Source of the DNA: Acidobacteriota bacterium | GTDB lineage: Bacteria > Acidobacteriota > Blastocatellia > Pyrinomonadales > Pyrinomonadaceae | Direction: 5' to 3' | Assembly: GCA_013813755.1 (NCBI GenBank) | Contig: JACCRD010000214.1 | Span: 1 to 5,551 of the forward strand | Length of the DNA stretch: 5,551 nucleotides | In this document: piece after piece, positions 1-5,551 of the stretch | Position numbering within the stretch: position 1 is the stretch's first letter | Layout of the letters: every line of letters starts with the position of its first letter | Program-made: the position numbers and the translations under genes | The notes under the pieces: model-generated | The model's database searches: none | What the model was told of the DNA's origin: nothing | Seen by the model: the letters and a program-made list of their open reading frames with translations, nothing else

Positions 1-86
1 ATCGCCTGCACAAGCGCGTGCGCGGCGGGCATCACGAGCGGCGAGAATTCAGGAAGTTTCCCATTAAGCCAGGCTTCATTCGCCAT
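1..86 (-). CDS. Probable DinB-family protein, N-terminal fragment (runs off left edge)
   Basis: An open frame starts at ATG 86-84 and continues without a stop to the window edge, giving 28 full codons. The peptide begins MANEAWLNGKLPEF and continues with LVMPAAHALVQA. A short lead-in with W-L-x-G, followed by a P-x-A-H-A-L-x-Q helix, resembles the N-termini of DinB/DUF664-like four-helix proteins that are frequent in Acidobacteria. In that family His residues bind a divalent metal, and H23 could be the first of them. The start is well supported: AGGAAC lies 8 nt upstream (100-95), and the reading frame sits downstream of an AT-rich spacer. The family call rests on remembered N-terminal resemblance over only 28 residues, so the existence of a gene is more certain than its identity. 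The function of most DinB-family members is unknown; some are thiol-dependent S-transferases. Confidence 0.55.
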   Translation of the reverse strand, partial: MANEAWLNGKLPEFSPLVMPAAHALVQA

Positions 87-94
87 AAAAGATC

Positions 95-100
95 GTTCCT
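95..100 (-). promoter_or_regulatory. Ribosome-binding site of the DinB-like gene
   Basis: On the minus strand the sequence AGGAAC ends 8 nt before ATG 86-84, a normal Shine-Dalgarno position. It fixes the start of the fragmentary gene at the left edge. It stands out because neither moaA nor queG has a comparable site. Confidence 0.6.
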
Positions 101-125
101 GAAAATAATTGAGCTCTGAGAAACA

Positions 126-131
126 TATATA
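126..131 (-). promoter_or_regulatory. Candidate -10 element (TATATA) upstream of the DinB-like gene
   Basis: The minus strand reads TATATA at 131-126, following a run of seven T residues and 39 nt upstream of the ATG at 86. It matches the sigma-70 -10 consensus in five of six positions. A -35 partner is poor: TTAATC at 155-150, with an 18-nt spacer, matches TTGACA at only three positions. The site could simply be AT-rich spacer. If real, it would allow the DinB-like gene to be transcribed separately from moaA. Confidence 0.25.
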
Positions 132-190
132 AAAAAATGATGCTGCGCGGATTAAACAAATTGACCGGTAAGCCTTCGATGAAAAGAAAA

Positions 191-1261
191 TTAACCACCG
201 ATAAAACTCATAGAACGCGAGGCGGGCGCAAATACCGCGTCATTGATTGTATGCCGCGCTTCTTTTTTTAGCACAACTGATTGAATAAATTCGATAATTT
301 CCGCATGACTCGCGCCGCCGCGCACGACATCGCGCAGATTGTGTTCGACGTCTGAAAAAAGGCAGGTGCGGATTTGCCCGTCCGCCGTTAGGCGAATGCG
401 CGAACACGCGCCGCAGAACATTTCGGTGACGGGCGCGACGATTCCTATTTCGCCCGCCGCGCCATCGGCAAATTCGTATCGCCAGGCGGTTTCCGCGCCG
501 CGTGATTTTTCTTTCAGGACCAGCGGAAAACTTGCGTTTATTTTCTCCCGAATTTCCTTTGCCGAAACCATCGATTCGCGCGTCCATCCGTGTCCCGAAT
601 CGAGCGGCATAAATTCGATAAAGCGCATCTTTACGTCAAACTCCCGCGCAAAACGCGCGAAATCAACAATCTCATCATCGTTCCGCCCACGCACTATTAC
701 GCAGTTGATTTTCACCGGCGTCAGGTTTTCTCGCTTCGCCGCGTCGATTGACTGCAAAACATTTTCAAGCGCGTCAACGCCGGTAATCTCTCTGAATCTT
801 TCACACCGCAGACTGTCGAGCGAAATTGTCACGCGGTCGAGCCCGGCGCGTTTCAAATTAGCGGCGCGGCTTGGAAAGCTGTGTCCGTTAGTGGTTAAGG
901 CTAAATCTTTCAGTTTTGGATTGGAGATTTCAGATTTTGAATTTTCGTCATCAGAAATCTGAAGTCTGAAATCTGAAATCTCCAAACGACTTTGGACTTT
1001 TAACCGCGCAATTTTTTCAATCAAAGTTTCAATATCACGCCGGAGAAGCGGTTCGCCGCCGGTCAGACGGATTTTTTCGATGCCCAAAGAAACAAAGATT
1101 TCACAAATATATTCGATTTCTTCAAATGTAAGAATAGTTTCTTTGCGAGCAAGTGGGGGTTCACCGTTCGGTAAACAGTAAAAACAGCGAAAATTGCACC
1201 GGTCAGTAACTGAAATTCGTAAATCGCGGATTATTCGGTTGTGAGCGTCGCGCAGAAGCAT
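191..1261 (-). CDS. moaA: GTP 3',8-cyclase MoaA (radical SAM, molybdenum cofactor step 1)
   Basis: This cytoplasmic radical S-adenosylmethionine enzyme converts GTP to 3',8-cyclo-7,8-dihydro-GTP, which MoaC turns into cyclic pyranopterin monophosphate for molybdenum cofactor. The 356-residue product has the full set of family marks. An N-terminal [4Fe-4S] motif C22-x3-C26-x2-C29 lies in VTDRCNFRCFYC. The SAM-binding GGEPLLRRD is at 68-76, TTNG at 123-126 and SLDSL at 147-151. RFIEFMPL is at 213-220. The C-terminal substrate-binding cluster is C283-x2-C286-x13-C300, and the protein ends in the conserved Gly-Gly (355-356), whose tail assists SAM cleavage. Typical MoaA is about 330 residues. The excess sits at about 90-117, between RRDIETLIEKIARL and DLALTTNG, where a repeat has been inserted in frame (see 921-985). 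The ATG start at 1261 gives the normal distance to the first cysteine, though no Shine-Dalgarno is visible. No other moa, moe or mog gene lies in the window. All catalytic residues are present, so the gene is probably functional. Confidence 0.96.
   Translation of the reverse strand: MLLRDAHNRIIRDLRISVTDRCNFRCFYCLPNGEPPLARKETILTFEEIEYICEIFVSLGIEKIRLTGGEPLLRRDIETLIEKIARLKVQSRLEISDFRLQISDDENSKSEISNPKLKDLALTTNGHSFPSRAANLKRAGLDRVTISLDSLRCERFREITGVDALENVLQSIDAAKRENLTPVKINCVIVRGRNDDEIVDFARFAREFDVKMRFIEFMPLDSGHGWTRESMVSAKEIREKINASFPLVLKEKSRGAETAWRYEFADGAAGEIGIVAPVTEMFCGACSRIRLTADGQIRTCLFSDVEHNLRDVVRGGASHAEIIEFIQSVVLKKEARHTINDAVFAPASRSMSFIGG
921..985. repeat. Inverted repeat with tandem 7-mers, inserted in frame within moaA
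   Basis: The arms TTGGAGATTTCAGATTT (921-937) and AAATCTGAAATCTCCAA (969-985) are perfect 17-bp reverse complements separated by 31 bp. The right side is built of four tandem 7-mers of the form GAARTCT, at 954-960, 961-967, 968-974 and 975-981. The left arm contains two complementary units, AGATTTC and AGATTTT (925-938). On the minus strand the block encodes about residues 93-114 of MoaA, a low-complexity stretch with repeated ISD and EIS wording, at a place where the family normally has only a short turn. Similar GAAATCT-type arrays are known to me mainly as intergenic repeats in environmental bacteria, so this looks like a spread repeat that landed in a tolerant loop. The origin is inference; the repeat structure is read directly. 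Confidence 0.85.
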
Positions 1262-1374
1262 TAGAAAAAGGATACAGGTTTTGTAAGAAAGTAAAAAGGT
1301 AAAAGTAAAACAGTGAAAAGTAAGAACAGCGAAGTAATTGTGAAGTTAAATGAAATGTTTAGCAATAATAATCT
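1262..1374. other. Spacer between queG and moaA, A/G-rich, no gene
   Basis: These 113 bp hold no convincing gene, RNA structure or intrinsic terminator. The moaA-proximal half is a purine-rich low-complexity run on the plus strand. The rest is ordinary AT-rich sequence. On the minus strand TATCCT (1274-1269) lies 7 nt before the moaA ATG and could be a -10 element of a leaderless transcript, but its -35 partner (TTTTTA, 1297-1292) is weak. Co-transcription of moaA from queG is also possible. Confidence 0.5.
1283..1324. repeat. Degenerate A/G-rich tandem repeat upstream of moaA
   Basis: The plus strand repeats imperfect 7-8-bp units such as GTAAGAAA, GTAAAAAG, GTAAAAG and GTGAAAAG. On the transcribed strand this becomes a C/T-rich leader just upstream of the moaA start. 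It is low-complexity sequence with no coding pattern. A related word, AGTGAAAGG, occurs on the opposite strand in the last codons of queG (1398-1390), so the two could pair in the queG transcript over about 9 bp, with a very long loop. Confidence 0.5.
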
Positions 1375-2334
1375 TTATTCATTTTTTTTCCTTTCACTTT
1401 TTGGTATTGTCGCTTTTAGCTCTTGTGCATTTCGTTGCAATCCGCTTAACTTCGTGCGTTTCATGGGACTGCGGCGAAATTTTACGACGTAATCTTCGGT
1501 CGAAAGCGCGAGAATTTCGCTCAAATTGGGCGAGACATTTCCCGTGCGCGGTTCAAAGCGTGTTTCTTCAGTCGGTTTTTCAAAACGATTCCATGGACAA
1601 ACGTTCTGACAAATATCGCAGCCGTAAAGCCACCCGTTTAAATTGTTTGAGATTTGTTCGGGCAGTTCGGCGGAGCGCAGTTCAATCGTCGCGTAGGACA
1701 GACATTTTTCCGAATTAATGACATATGGCGCGACAATCGCGTTTGTCGGGCAGGCGTCCAGACATTTTGTGCAGGTTCCGCAATGGTCTTCAACAATCTC
1801 GGTATCGTATTCAAGTTCAAGATTGAGTAAAATTTCGCCGAGAAAAACCCACGAACCGTATTCTTTGGTAATAACGTTCGAGTGTTTGCCGAGCCAGCCG
1901 AGACCGGCGCGAACTGCCCACGCTTTGTCCATAATTGGCGCGGTATCAACACATATTTTGCCGTCGGCGGTTTCGTCAATTGTTTTGATAAAACTGAACA
2001 GTTCGCGCAGTTTTTCCTTCAAAACATCGTGGTAATCGTCGCCCCAAGCGTAGCGCGAGACTTTTCCCTTTTCCGTGCTTTCTTCGTGTTCGTGCGGCGT
2101 GTAGTAATTGAGAGCGACGACGATGACGGATTTTGCGTTGGGGAAAATCAACTTTGGGTCGGAGCGTTTCTCCGGCTCGCGCTCCATCCACTGCATCGAA
2201 GCGTGAAAGTTTTTAACTAACCATTCTTTGAAATGTTCGCTCTCGCGCTCAAGCGGTTCAGCACGGACGATGCCGATTTCGTGAATGCCGATCTCGAACG
2301 CTTTTTGTTTAATTTTGAGAGTTAGACTTTCCAC
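1375..2334 (-). CDS. queG: Epoxyqueuosine reductase QueG
   Basis: This cytoplasmic, cobalamin-dependent iron-sulfur enzyme reduces epoxyqueuosine to queuosine at position 34 of tRNAs with GUN anticodons (Tyr, His, Asn, Asp), the last step of queuosine synthesis. The 319-residue product has the expected order. The N-terminal cobalamin-binding half includes RYAWGDDYHDVL (94-105) and VDTAPIMDKAWAVRAGLGW (129-147); D130 matches the conserved catalytic Asp of the family. A two-cluster ferredoxin-like part follows, with C185, C188, C191 and C195 as CxxCxxCxxxCP, then C211, then C239, C242 and C246 in CDICQNVCPWN. All eight ligands are present. The C-terminal RTKLSGLQRNAQE is the usual family ending, without the added HEAT-repeat extension of some Bacillota. 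The start is GTG at 2334: only ATT and GTT separate it from an in-frame stop at 2343-2341, and the next Met is residue 48. No Shine-Dalgarno is visible. The last codons (SERKKNE) are A-rich and probably a dispensable tail. Confidence 0.96.
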   Translation of the reverse strand: MESLTLKIKQKAFEIGIHEIGIVRAEPLERESEHFKEWLVKNFHASMQWMEREPEKRSDPKLIFPNAKSVIVVALNYYTPHEHEESTEKGKVSRYAWGDDYHDVLKEKLRELFSFIKTIDETADGKICVDTAPIMDKAWAVRAGLGWLGKHSNVITKEYGSWVFLGEILLNLELEYDTEIVEDHCGTCTKCLDACPTNAIVAPYVINSEKCLSYATIELRSAELPEQISNNLNGWLYGCDICQNVCPWNRFEKPTEETRFEPRTGNVSPNLSEILALSTEDYVVKFRRSPMKRTKLSGLQRNAQELKATIPKSERKKNE

Positions 2335-2350
2335 AACAATTTAAAGATAA
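2335..2350 (-). promoter_or_regulatory. Candidate leaderless start region of queG
   Basis: Between the receptor's terminator and the queG GTG there is no purine-rich ribosome-binding site. The minus strand instead has TATCTT at 2349-2344, 9 nt before the start codon, which could be a -10 hexamer giving an almost leaderless mRNA. No good -35 is present: the position 17 nt upstream reads TTCGTT, inside the terminator hairpin. Support is weak and rests on the parallel with TATCCT before moaA. Confidence 0.22.
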
Positions 2351-2383
2351 CAAAAAGGCTGTCCTAAACGAAGCAGGACAGCC
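2351..2383 (-). terminator. Rho-independent terminator of the TonB-dependent receptor gene
   Basis: A perfect 9-bp inverted repeat, GGCTGTCCT (2357-2365) and AGGACAGCC (2375-2383), encloses a 9-nt loop. On the minus strand the stem is followed at once by TTTTTG (2356-2351), the U-tract expected of an intrinsic terminator. It begins 28 bp after the receptor stop codon (2414-2412). On the plus strand the stem is followed only by AAAG, so it works in one direction. It separates the receptor transcript from queG. Confidence 0.88.
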
Positions 2384-2411
2384 AAAGAATAATCGTTTTG
2401 ACATTTCAATT

Positions 2412-5400
2412 TTAGAAATACAACTTCGCGCCGAGTTGGAATTGACGCGGGTCATAAGCCGCCGTCGGACGGCTAAAATATCTTCCGTCTTTGGCGCGTT
2501 GACCGAAAGCGTTGACATCGTTAAAAAACGGCGATGCGGACGCTTCGTTAAAGCGGTTGAGAATATTGAACCCTTCGGCAATCAAATCCAGCCGCACACG
2601 CTCGCCAAAGCGAATGGCGCGGGAAACGCGCAAATCGACCGACGCGAATGAATGTGTTATACCGCGGTTGCGTTCCAAATTTCCGACTGAAAATCTGCCG
2701 TCCGTAATCAAAGGCGTAATACATCCCGGCGTTCCCGGAATACACAAAGAGCCGTCAGCGTTGACGCTTGGGCGGTCGGTCTGCGATGCCTGGTCATTGT
2801 TCGCGTCAAAATTGGTGATGATGTTAAACGGACGACCCGAAGAGAGTTCAATAATTGGCGCGATTGTAAAGTCGGACAAAAATCGTTTGAATCCACTGCC
2901 GGTACGCCAGCCTTGCGGCGAAGCCAAAACGCCGCTAAAAACAAACCGATGTCTCTGGTCAAAAAGCGACACAGAGCGTTCGGCAGCAAAATTATTCGGG
3001 TCCTGTGCGATCAGCAAAGTCTGCAAATCCGACGAATCGTCGATGGATTTCGACAAAGTATAAGAAGCTAAAAACGTCAAATTGTTGGCAAAGCGTCGTT
3101 TTAATTCGAGATTCAGAGCATTGTAGTTTGAATTTCCGTCAGAAGCCTGAGCGTTAACCGCGCCGAATGGCGAAATTGTTCCGGGCGTGCGGAGCGAACC
3201 GGCTAAAGCATTATTAAAATCGTCGAGCGTGCGACGCAGAGGCGCCGGCAAGCCAGGCGTTCCGTTATATAAATTCAAAATAGACTGCGTCAGAAAATAA
3301 TTCGGCGCGTTCGGACGGAAAAAGTTGGCGAAAGCCGGAGCCACGACTCGCCCGCCCGCGCATTGGGCGACCGCGCCGGGAATAACAACCGTACATCCCG
3401 CGCCGCCGGCTGGAGAACCGGGCGGGGCAACCGGAATCGTAAAGGCAATCGCTTCGGTTTGCGTTGTTGGCAATCTTCCGGCAAAGCGCTGGAAGTTTTG
3501 AATCTGCAATGCGGTGTTCGGCGTGTTCAAATCGGTCGGATGCGGCAGGTGATGCGCGCCGACAAAAATATACGAAGCCGAAACGGACATATTGCTCGTC
3601 AATTGCCGTTCAAACGTCAAATTTGCCTGCGTCGCCGAAGCGTATTGAAAATCTTTTGTGATCGGCAGTGTGAATGGCAGAACCGCTCCGAACCCCGAAA
3701 ATGTCTGGTCATTAAAACGCTGTCTGCCGAATTGATACTGCGCCGTCGGAGCGACGCCTGGCGTAAACACTCCGGGTGCGCATAGTGGATTCGAGGTCGA
3801 ACCCGGTACGCAGACTGTGCCTTGAAAAACCTGCGCGGCGTTGAGCAAGCCGGTCGGCGCGGGACTGCCCGCCGTCAAAACAGCCTGCTGCTGCTGCGCG
3901 GCGTCGGCAATGTCGGAGTTGAATGCGGCGGCAAGCAGCGGGTGATCATAGAAAAGTCCGAGCGCGCCGCGAACAACCGTTTTGCTGTCGCCGAAAAAGT
4001 CGTAGGCGAAACCGAAGCGCGGCGCGATGTTGTTTTTGTCGCGCGGAAATCCCTGCTGCACACCGAGCGCGTCCTGCGCGGCGAGGATATCGGTTGCCGA
4101 AAGATTGATGCGTGAAAGCGGATCGTTAAAACCAACCGGCGGAATCGTTTGGGTGAGTTCAACGTCATACTGAACGCCGTAATTTAGCGTTAGACGGCGC
4201 GTCGCCTTCCACGTGTCCTGTGCAAAAACAGAAATCGGCGTATTTTTGAGGCGGCTGACCGGATCGCCGAAACCCTGAATATAAGTTGAAGGCAAACCAA
4301 GTCCGTAAGACTGCACCGGAGTTAAATCAGGCGCGCCGAGTTGTCCGAAAGCCGGGTTGAGATTGCCTGCCGCAAACGGTCCAAAATTAAAAAGTCCGGC
4401 GAAGTTTAACTCAAAAACGGCGCTCGGAATTTTGACGAAATTGATGTCGCCGCCGAATTTTAAGGTGTGCGTTCCAAGAATATAATTAATGTTGTCGGCA
4501 AATTGGTAGCGTGTTTCCGTGCGATCAACCGGCGAGAAAAGTTCGCGCCCGATGAACGCCGTGCCGGAGATGTTAAACGAAACCGCGTCGCCGTTTTGCG
4601 AGCGAAAAACCGTATCGCGTCTGCCGTAACTAAAGCGGAATTCATTCGCCGCGCGTTCGCCCAGAGTCGAATTGAGTCCCGCCGTAAATGAATAATCTTT
4701 CAGTTCCGTGATGCCGGTGCGCGAAAAATCGTTTTGACCCAATGATTGATTTTGCGATTCGACCTGAATGCCCGTCAGATTGCCCGGATTGTAACCGAAA
4801 CGGAACGTCAACTGATTGTCTTCATTGAGATTATGGTCAGTGCGAAACGAGAAAAAATTGGAGCGGTCGGTGACGGGAAAAGTTCTCTGCAAATCGTTGA
4901 GCGGGCGAAAAGCGATAAATTGTCCCTGCGCATTGCGCGTATTGATCGGAACTGGCGCGCCCGAAAGAAAAAAGCGCGAACCGATTTGGATTGGCGCGGC
5001 TTGATTTGGGTTACAGAAGCTCGTCGGCGGATTACTGCACGGCGGCGCGAACAAAGGATTGCTGCCCGTTAGAGCGGTCGCTCCGCCGCCCGATGCTAAG
5101 TAAAGATACTGCACTGCCGCATTAACCAAAGCAGGATTATTGCTGGCGATTAGATTTTGAGCAAACTGCTGTTGCTGCGGAGTAATATTTCTGAAGGTTT
5201 GTCCGCCGAAAGTAACCGCGCCGGTCAATCCTTGGGCGACATCGCTGGTGAAAAATCCGGTTTCGTCGCGTTGCCGACGTTCAAAGGAAGCGAAGAAAAA
5301 GTTTTTATCTCTGCCACTCGTGGCAACCGGTCCGCCTTCACCGAAATTCAGAAATGGAAGTGGTCCGCCAAATGTTCCGCCGAATTGCGTCCGGCGAAAA

Positions 5401-5551
5401 TCAGGCTTATCAACCGGCGAAAAGACGTTGCGCGCCTGGATACTTTTATCGCGGATAAAGCCGAAAACGTTTCCTCTGAAATCATTAGTGCCGCGTTTGG
5501 TGACGACGTTGACGACGCCGCCTGTGGCGCGCCCGAATTCCGCCGAATAAG
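2412..5551 (-). CDS. TonB-dependent receptor, Oar-like (C-terminal 1045 residues; 5' end outside window)
   Basis: This is an outer-membrane beta-barrel protein of the TonB-dependent receptor superfamily; its substrate cannot be told from sequence. The frame is open to the right edge, so the start, signal peptide and the N-terminal carboxypeptidase-regulatory-like and early plug domains expected of this family lie outside. The first visible residues (YSAEFGRATGG, then VVNVVTKRGTNDFRGNVFGF, about 1-31) are the end of the plug domain in characteristic Oar-type form. GGTFGGPL and KNFFFASFERRQ follow. The rest alternates aromatic-rich amphipathic strands, such as NQLTFRFGYNPGN, HTLKFGGDINFVK and RLTLNYGVQYDVEL, with long Gly/Pro/Asn-rich loops. 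The end has AEGFNILNRFNEA and QFQLGAKLYF; a terminal Phe is the usual barrel-assembly signal. The only TTG near 5228 is an internal Leu codon (QGLTGAV), not the start. All eight visible cysteines form four close pairs in loops. An intrinsic terminator follows. It is too generic and too large to be called BtuB or FepA. Confidence 0.93.
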   Translation of the reverse strand, partial: YSAEFGRATGGVVNVVTKRGTNDFRGNVFGFIRDKSIQARNVFSPVDKPDFRRTQFGGTFGGPLPFLNFGEGGPVATSGRDKNFFFASFERRQRDETGFFTSDVAQGLTGAVTFGGQTFRNITPQQQQFAQNLIASNNPALVNAAVQYLYLASGGGATALTGSNPLFAPPCSNPPTSFCNPNQAAPIQIGSRFFLSGAPVPINTRNAQGQFIAFRPLNDLQRTFPVTDRSNFFSFRTDHNLNEDNQLTFRFGYNPGNLTGIQVESQNQSLGQNDFSRTGITELKDYSFTAGLNSTLGERAANEFRFSYGRRDTVFRSQNGDAVSFNISGTAFIGRELFSPVDRTETRYQFADNINYILGTHTLKFGGDINFVKIPSAVFELNFAGLFNFGPFAAGNLNPAFGQLGAPDLTPVQSYGLGLPSTYIQGFGDPVSRLKNTPISVFAQDTWKATRRLTLNYGVQYDVELTQTIPPVGFNDPLSRINLSATDILAAQDALGVQQGFPRDKNNIAPRFGFAYDFFGDSKTVVRGALGLFYDHPLLAAAFNSDIADAAQQQQAVLTAGSPAPTGLLNAAQVFQGTVCVPGSTSNPLCAPGVFTPGVAPTAQYQFGRQRFNDQTFSGFGAVLPFTLPITKDFQYASATQANLTFERQLTSNMSVSASYIFVGAHHLPHPTDLNTPNTALQIQNFQRFAGRLPTTQTEAIAFTIPVAPPGSPAGGAGCTVVIPGAVAQCAGGRVVAPAFANFFRPNAPNYFLTQSILNLYNGTPGLPAPLRRTLDDFNNALAGSLRTPGTISPFGAVNAQASDGNSNYNALNLELKRRFANNLTFLASYTLSKSIDDSSDLQTLLIAQDPNNFAAERSVSLFDQRHRFVFSGVLASPQGWRTGSGFKRFLSDFTIAPIIELSSGRPFNIITNFDANNDQASQTDRPSVNADGSLCIPGTPGCITPLITDGRFSVGNLERNRGITHSFASVDLRVSRAIRFGERVRLDLIAEGFNILNRFNEASASPFFNDVNAFGQRAKDGRYFSRPTAAYDPRQFQLGAKLYF

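Noticed and set aside
160..175. A terminator after moaA around ACCGGT
   Set aside because: The palindrome is only 6 bp, does not extend into a stem, and no U-tract follows directly. The T-run at about 132-138 is too far away, so termination after moaA is undetermined.
339..962. A 207-codon open frame on the plus strand opposite moaA
   Set aside because: It lies wholly inside the complement of moaA, whose family motifs are complete. Its translation is Ser/Arg-rich with no recognisable domain, and part of it comes from the GAAATCT repeat. It is a shadow frame.
921..985. The inverted repeat in moaA as a CRISPR array, an insertion-sequence end or a terminator
   Set aside because: Units are 7 bp and contiguous with no spacers, there is no transposase, and there is no U-tract after the hairpin. 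It lies in coding sequence.
1262..1374. A molybdenum-cofactor riboswitch before moaA
   Set aside because: The spacer is A/T-rich low-complexity sequence without the several GC-rich stems that such an RNA needs.
2335..2411. A preQ1 riboswitch before queG
   Set aside because: The only structure is a simple hairpin followed by a U-tract, placed just after the receptor stop codon. There is no preQ1 pseudoknot-like arrangement, and the hairpin is fully explained as a terminator.
2512..3063. A 183-codon plus-strand frame, and other plus-strand frames of 60-140 codons across 2436-5072
   Set aside because: They are antisense to the receptor gene, whose minus-strand frame shows clear barrel features and a proper end. 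The plus-strand products are Arg-rich and without motifs, as expected of shadows of a Gly/Asn/Phe-rich protein.
5226..5228. TTG as the start codon of the receptor
   Set aside because: The frame continues upstream for at least another 107 codons with strong family sequence, including GGTFGGPL and KNFFFASFERRQ. This TTG is an internal Leu codon.
5248..5550. A 100-codon plus-strand frame at the right edge
   Set aside because: The minus strand here encodes the receptor's conserved plug-domain end (YSAEFGRATGG and following), so the plus-strand frame is a shadow.
1375..5551. The receptor as a vitamin B12 transporter supplying cobalamin-dependent QueG
   Set aside because: The receptor is of the large Oar-like type, not BtuB-like, and a terminator separates the genes. 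Nothing in the sequence points to cobalamin as its substrate.

Overview
The window carries four genes, all on the minus strand. Read in the direction of transcription (right to left) they are: the 3' part of a large TonB-dependent outer-membrane receptor of the Oar / carboxypeptidase-regulatory-like type (2412-5551, running off the right edge); an epoxyqueuosine reductase, queG (1375-2334); a GTP 3',8-cyclase, moaA (191-1261); and the first 28 codons of a probable DinB-family protein (1-86, running off the left edge). No tRNA, rRNA, CRISPR, insertion sequence, phage or defence gene was found.

The outer-membrane receptor implies a Gram-negative (diderm) cell. Very large Oar-like receptors of this kind, with the plug-domain wording seen here and a C-terminus ending in LYF, are massively expanded in Acidobacteriota. 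Together with the mixed base composition, AT-rich intergenic spacers and a weak ribosome-binding-site signal, this suggests an acidobacterium, perhaps of the Blastocatellia/Pyrinomonadales type. The lineage is inferred from style, not from a marker gene.

Layout. 2412-5551 is the receptor barrel, closed by a clear intrinsic terminator (2351-2383) in the 77-bp gap before queG. queG begins with GTG and makes the last enzyme of queuosine tRNA modification. A 113-bp A/G-rich spacer without a gene separates queG from moaA, which catalyses the first step of molybdenum cofactor synthesis. A 104-bp AT-rich spacer with a plausible promoter precedes the DinB-like gene, the only one of the three visible starts with a good Shine-Dalgarno sequence.

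The genes do not form an obvious pathway. queG and moaA are both iron-sulfur enzymes of cofactor/modified-nucleotide metabolism and may share a transcript, but nothing in the sequence shows they work together. The most notable local feature is a 17-bp inverted repeat with four tandem 7-mers (921-985) lying inside moaA. It adds about 22-27 residues in frame and accounts for the enzyme being longer than usual. I saw no convincing undescribed multi-gene system; the window is mostly ordinary housekeeping sequence with a few local oddities.
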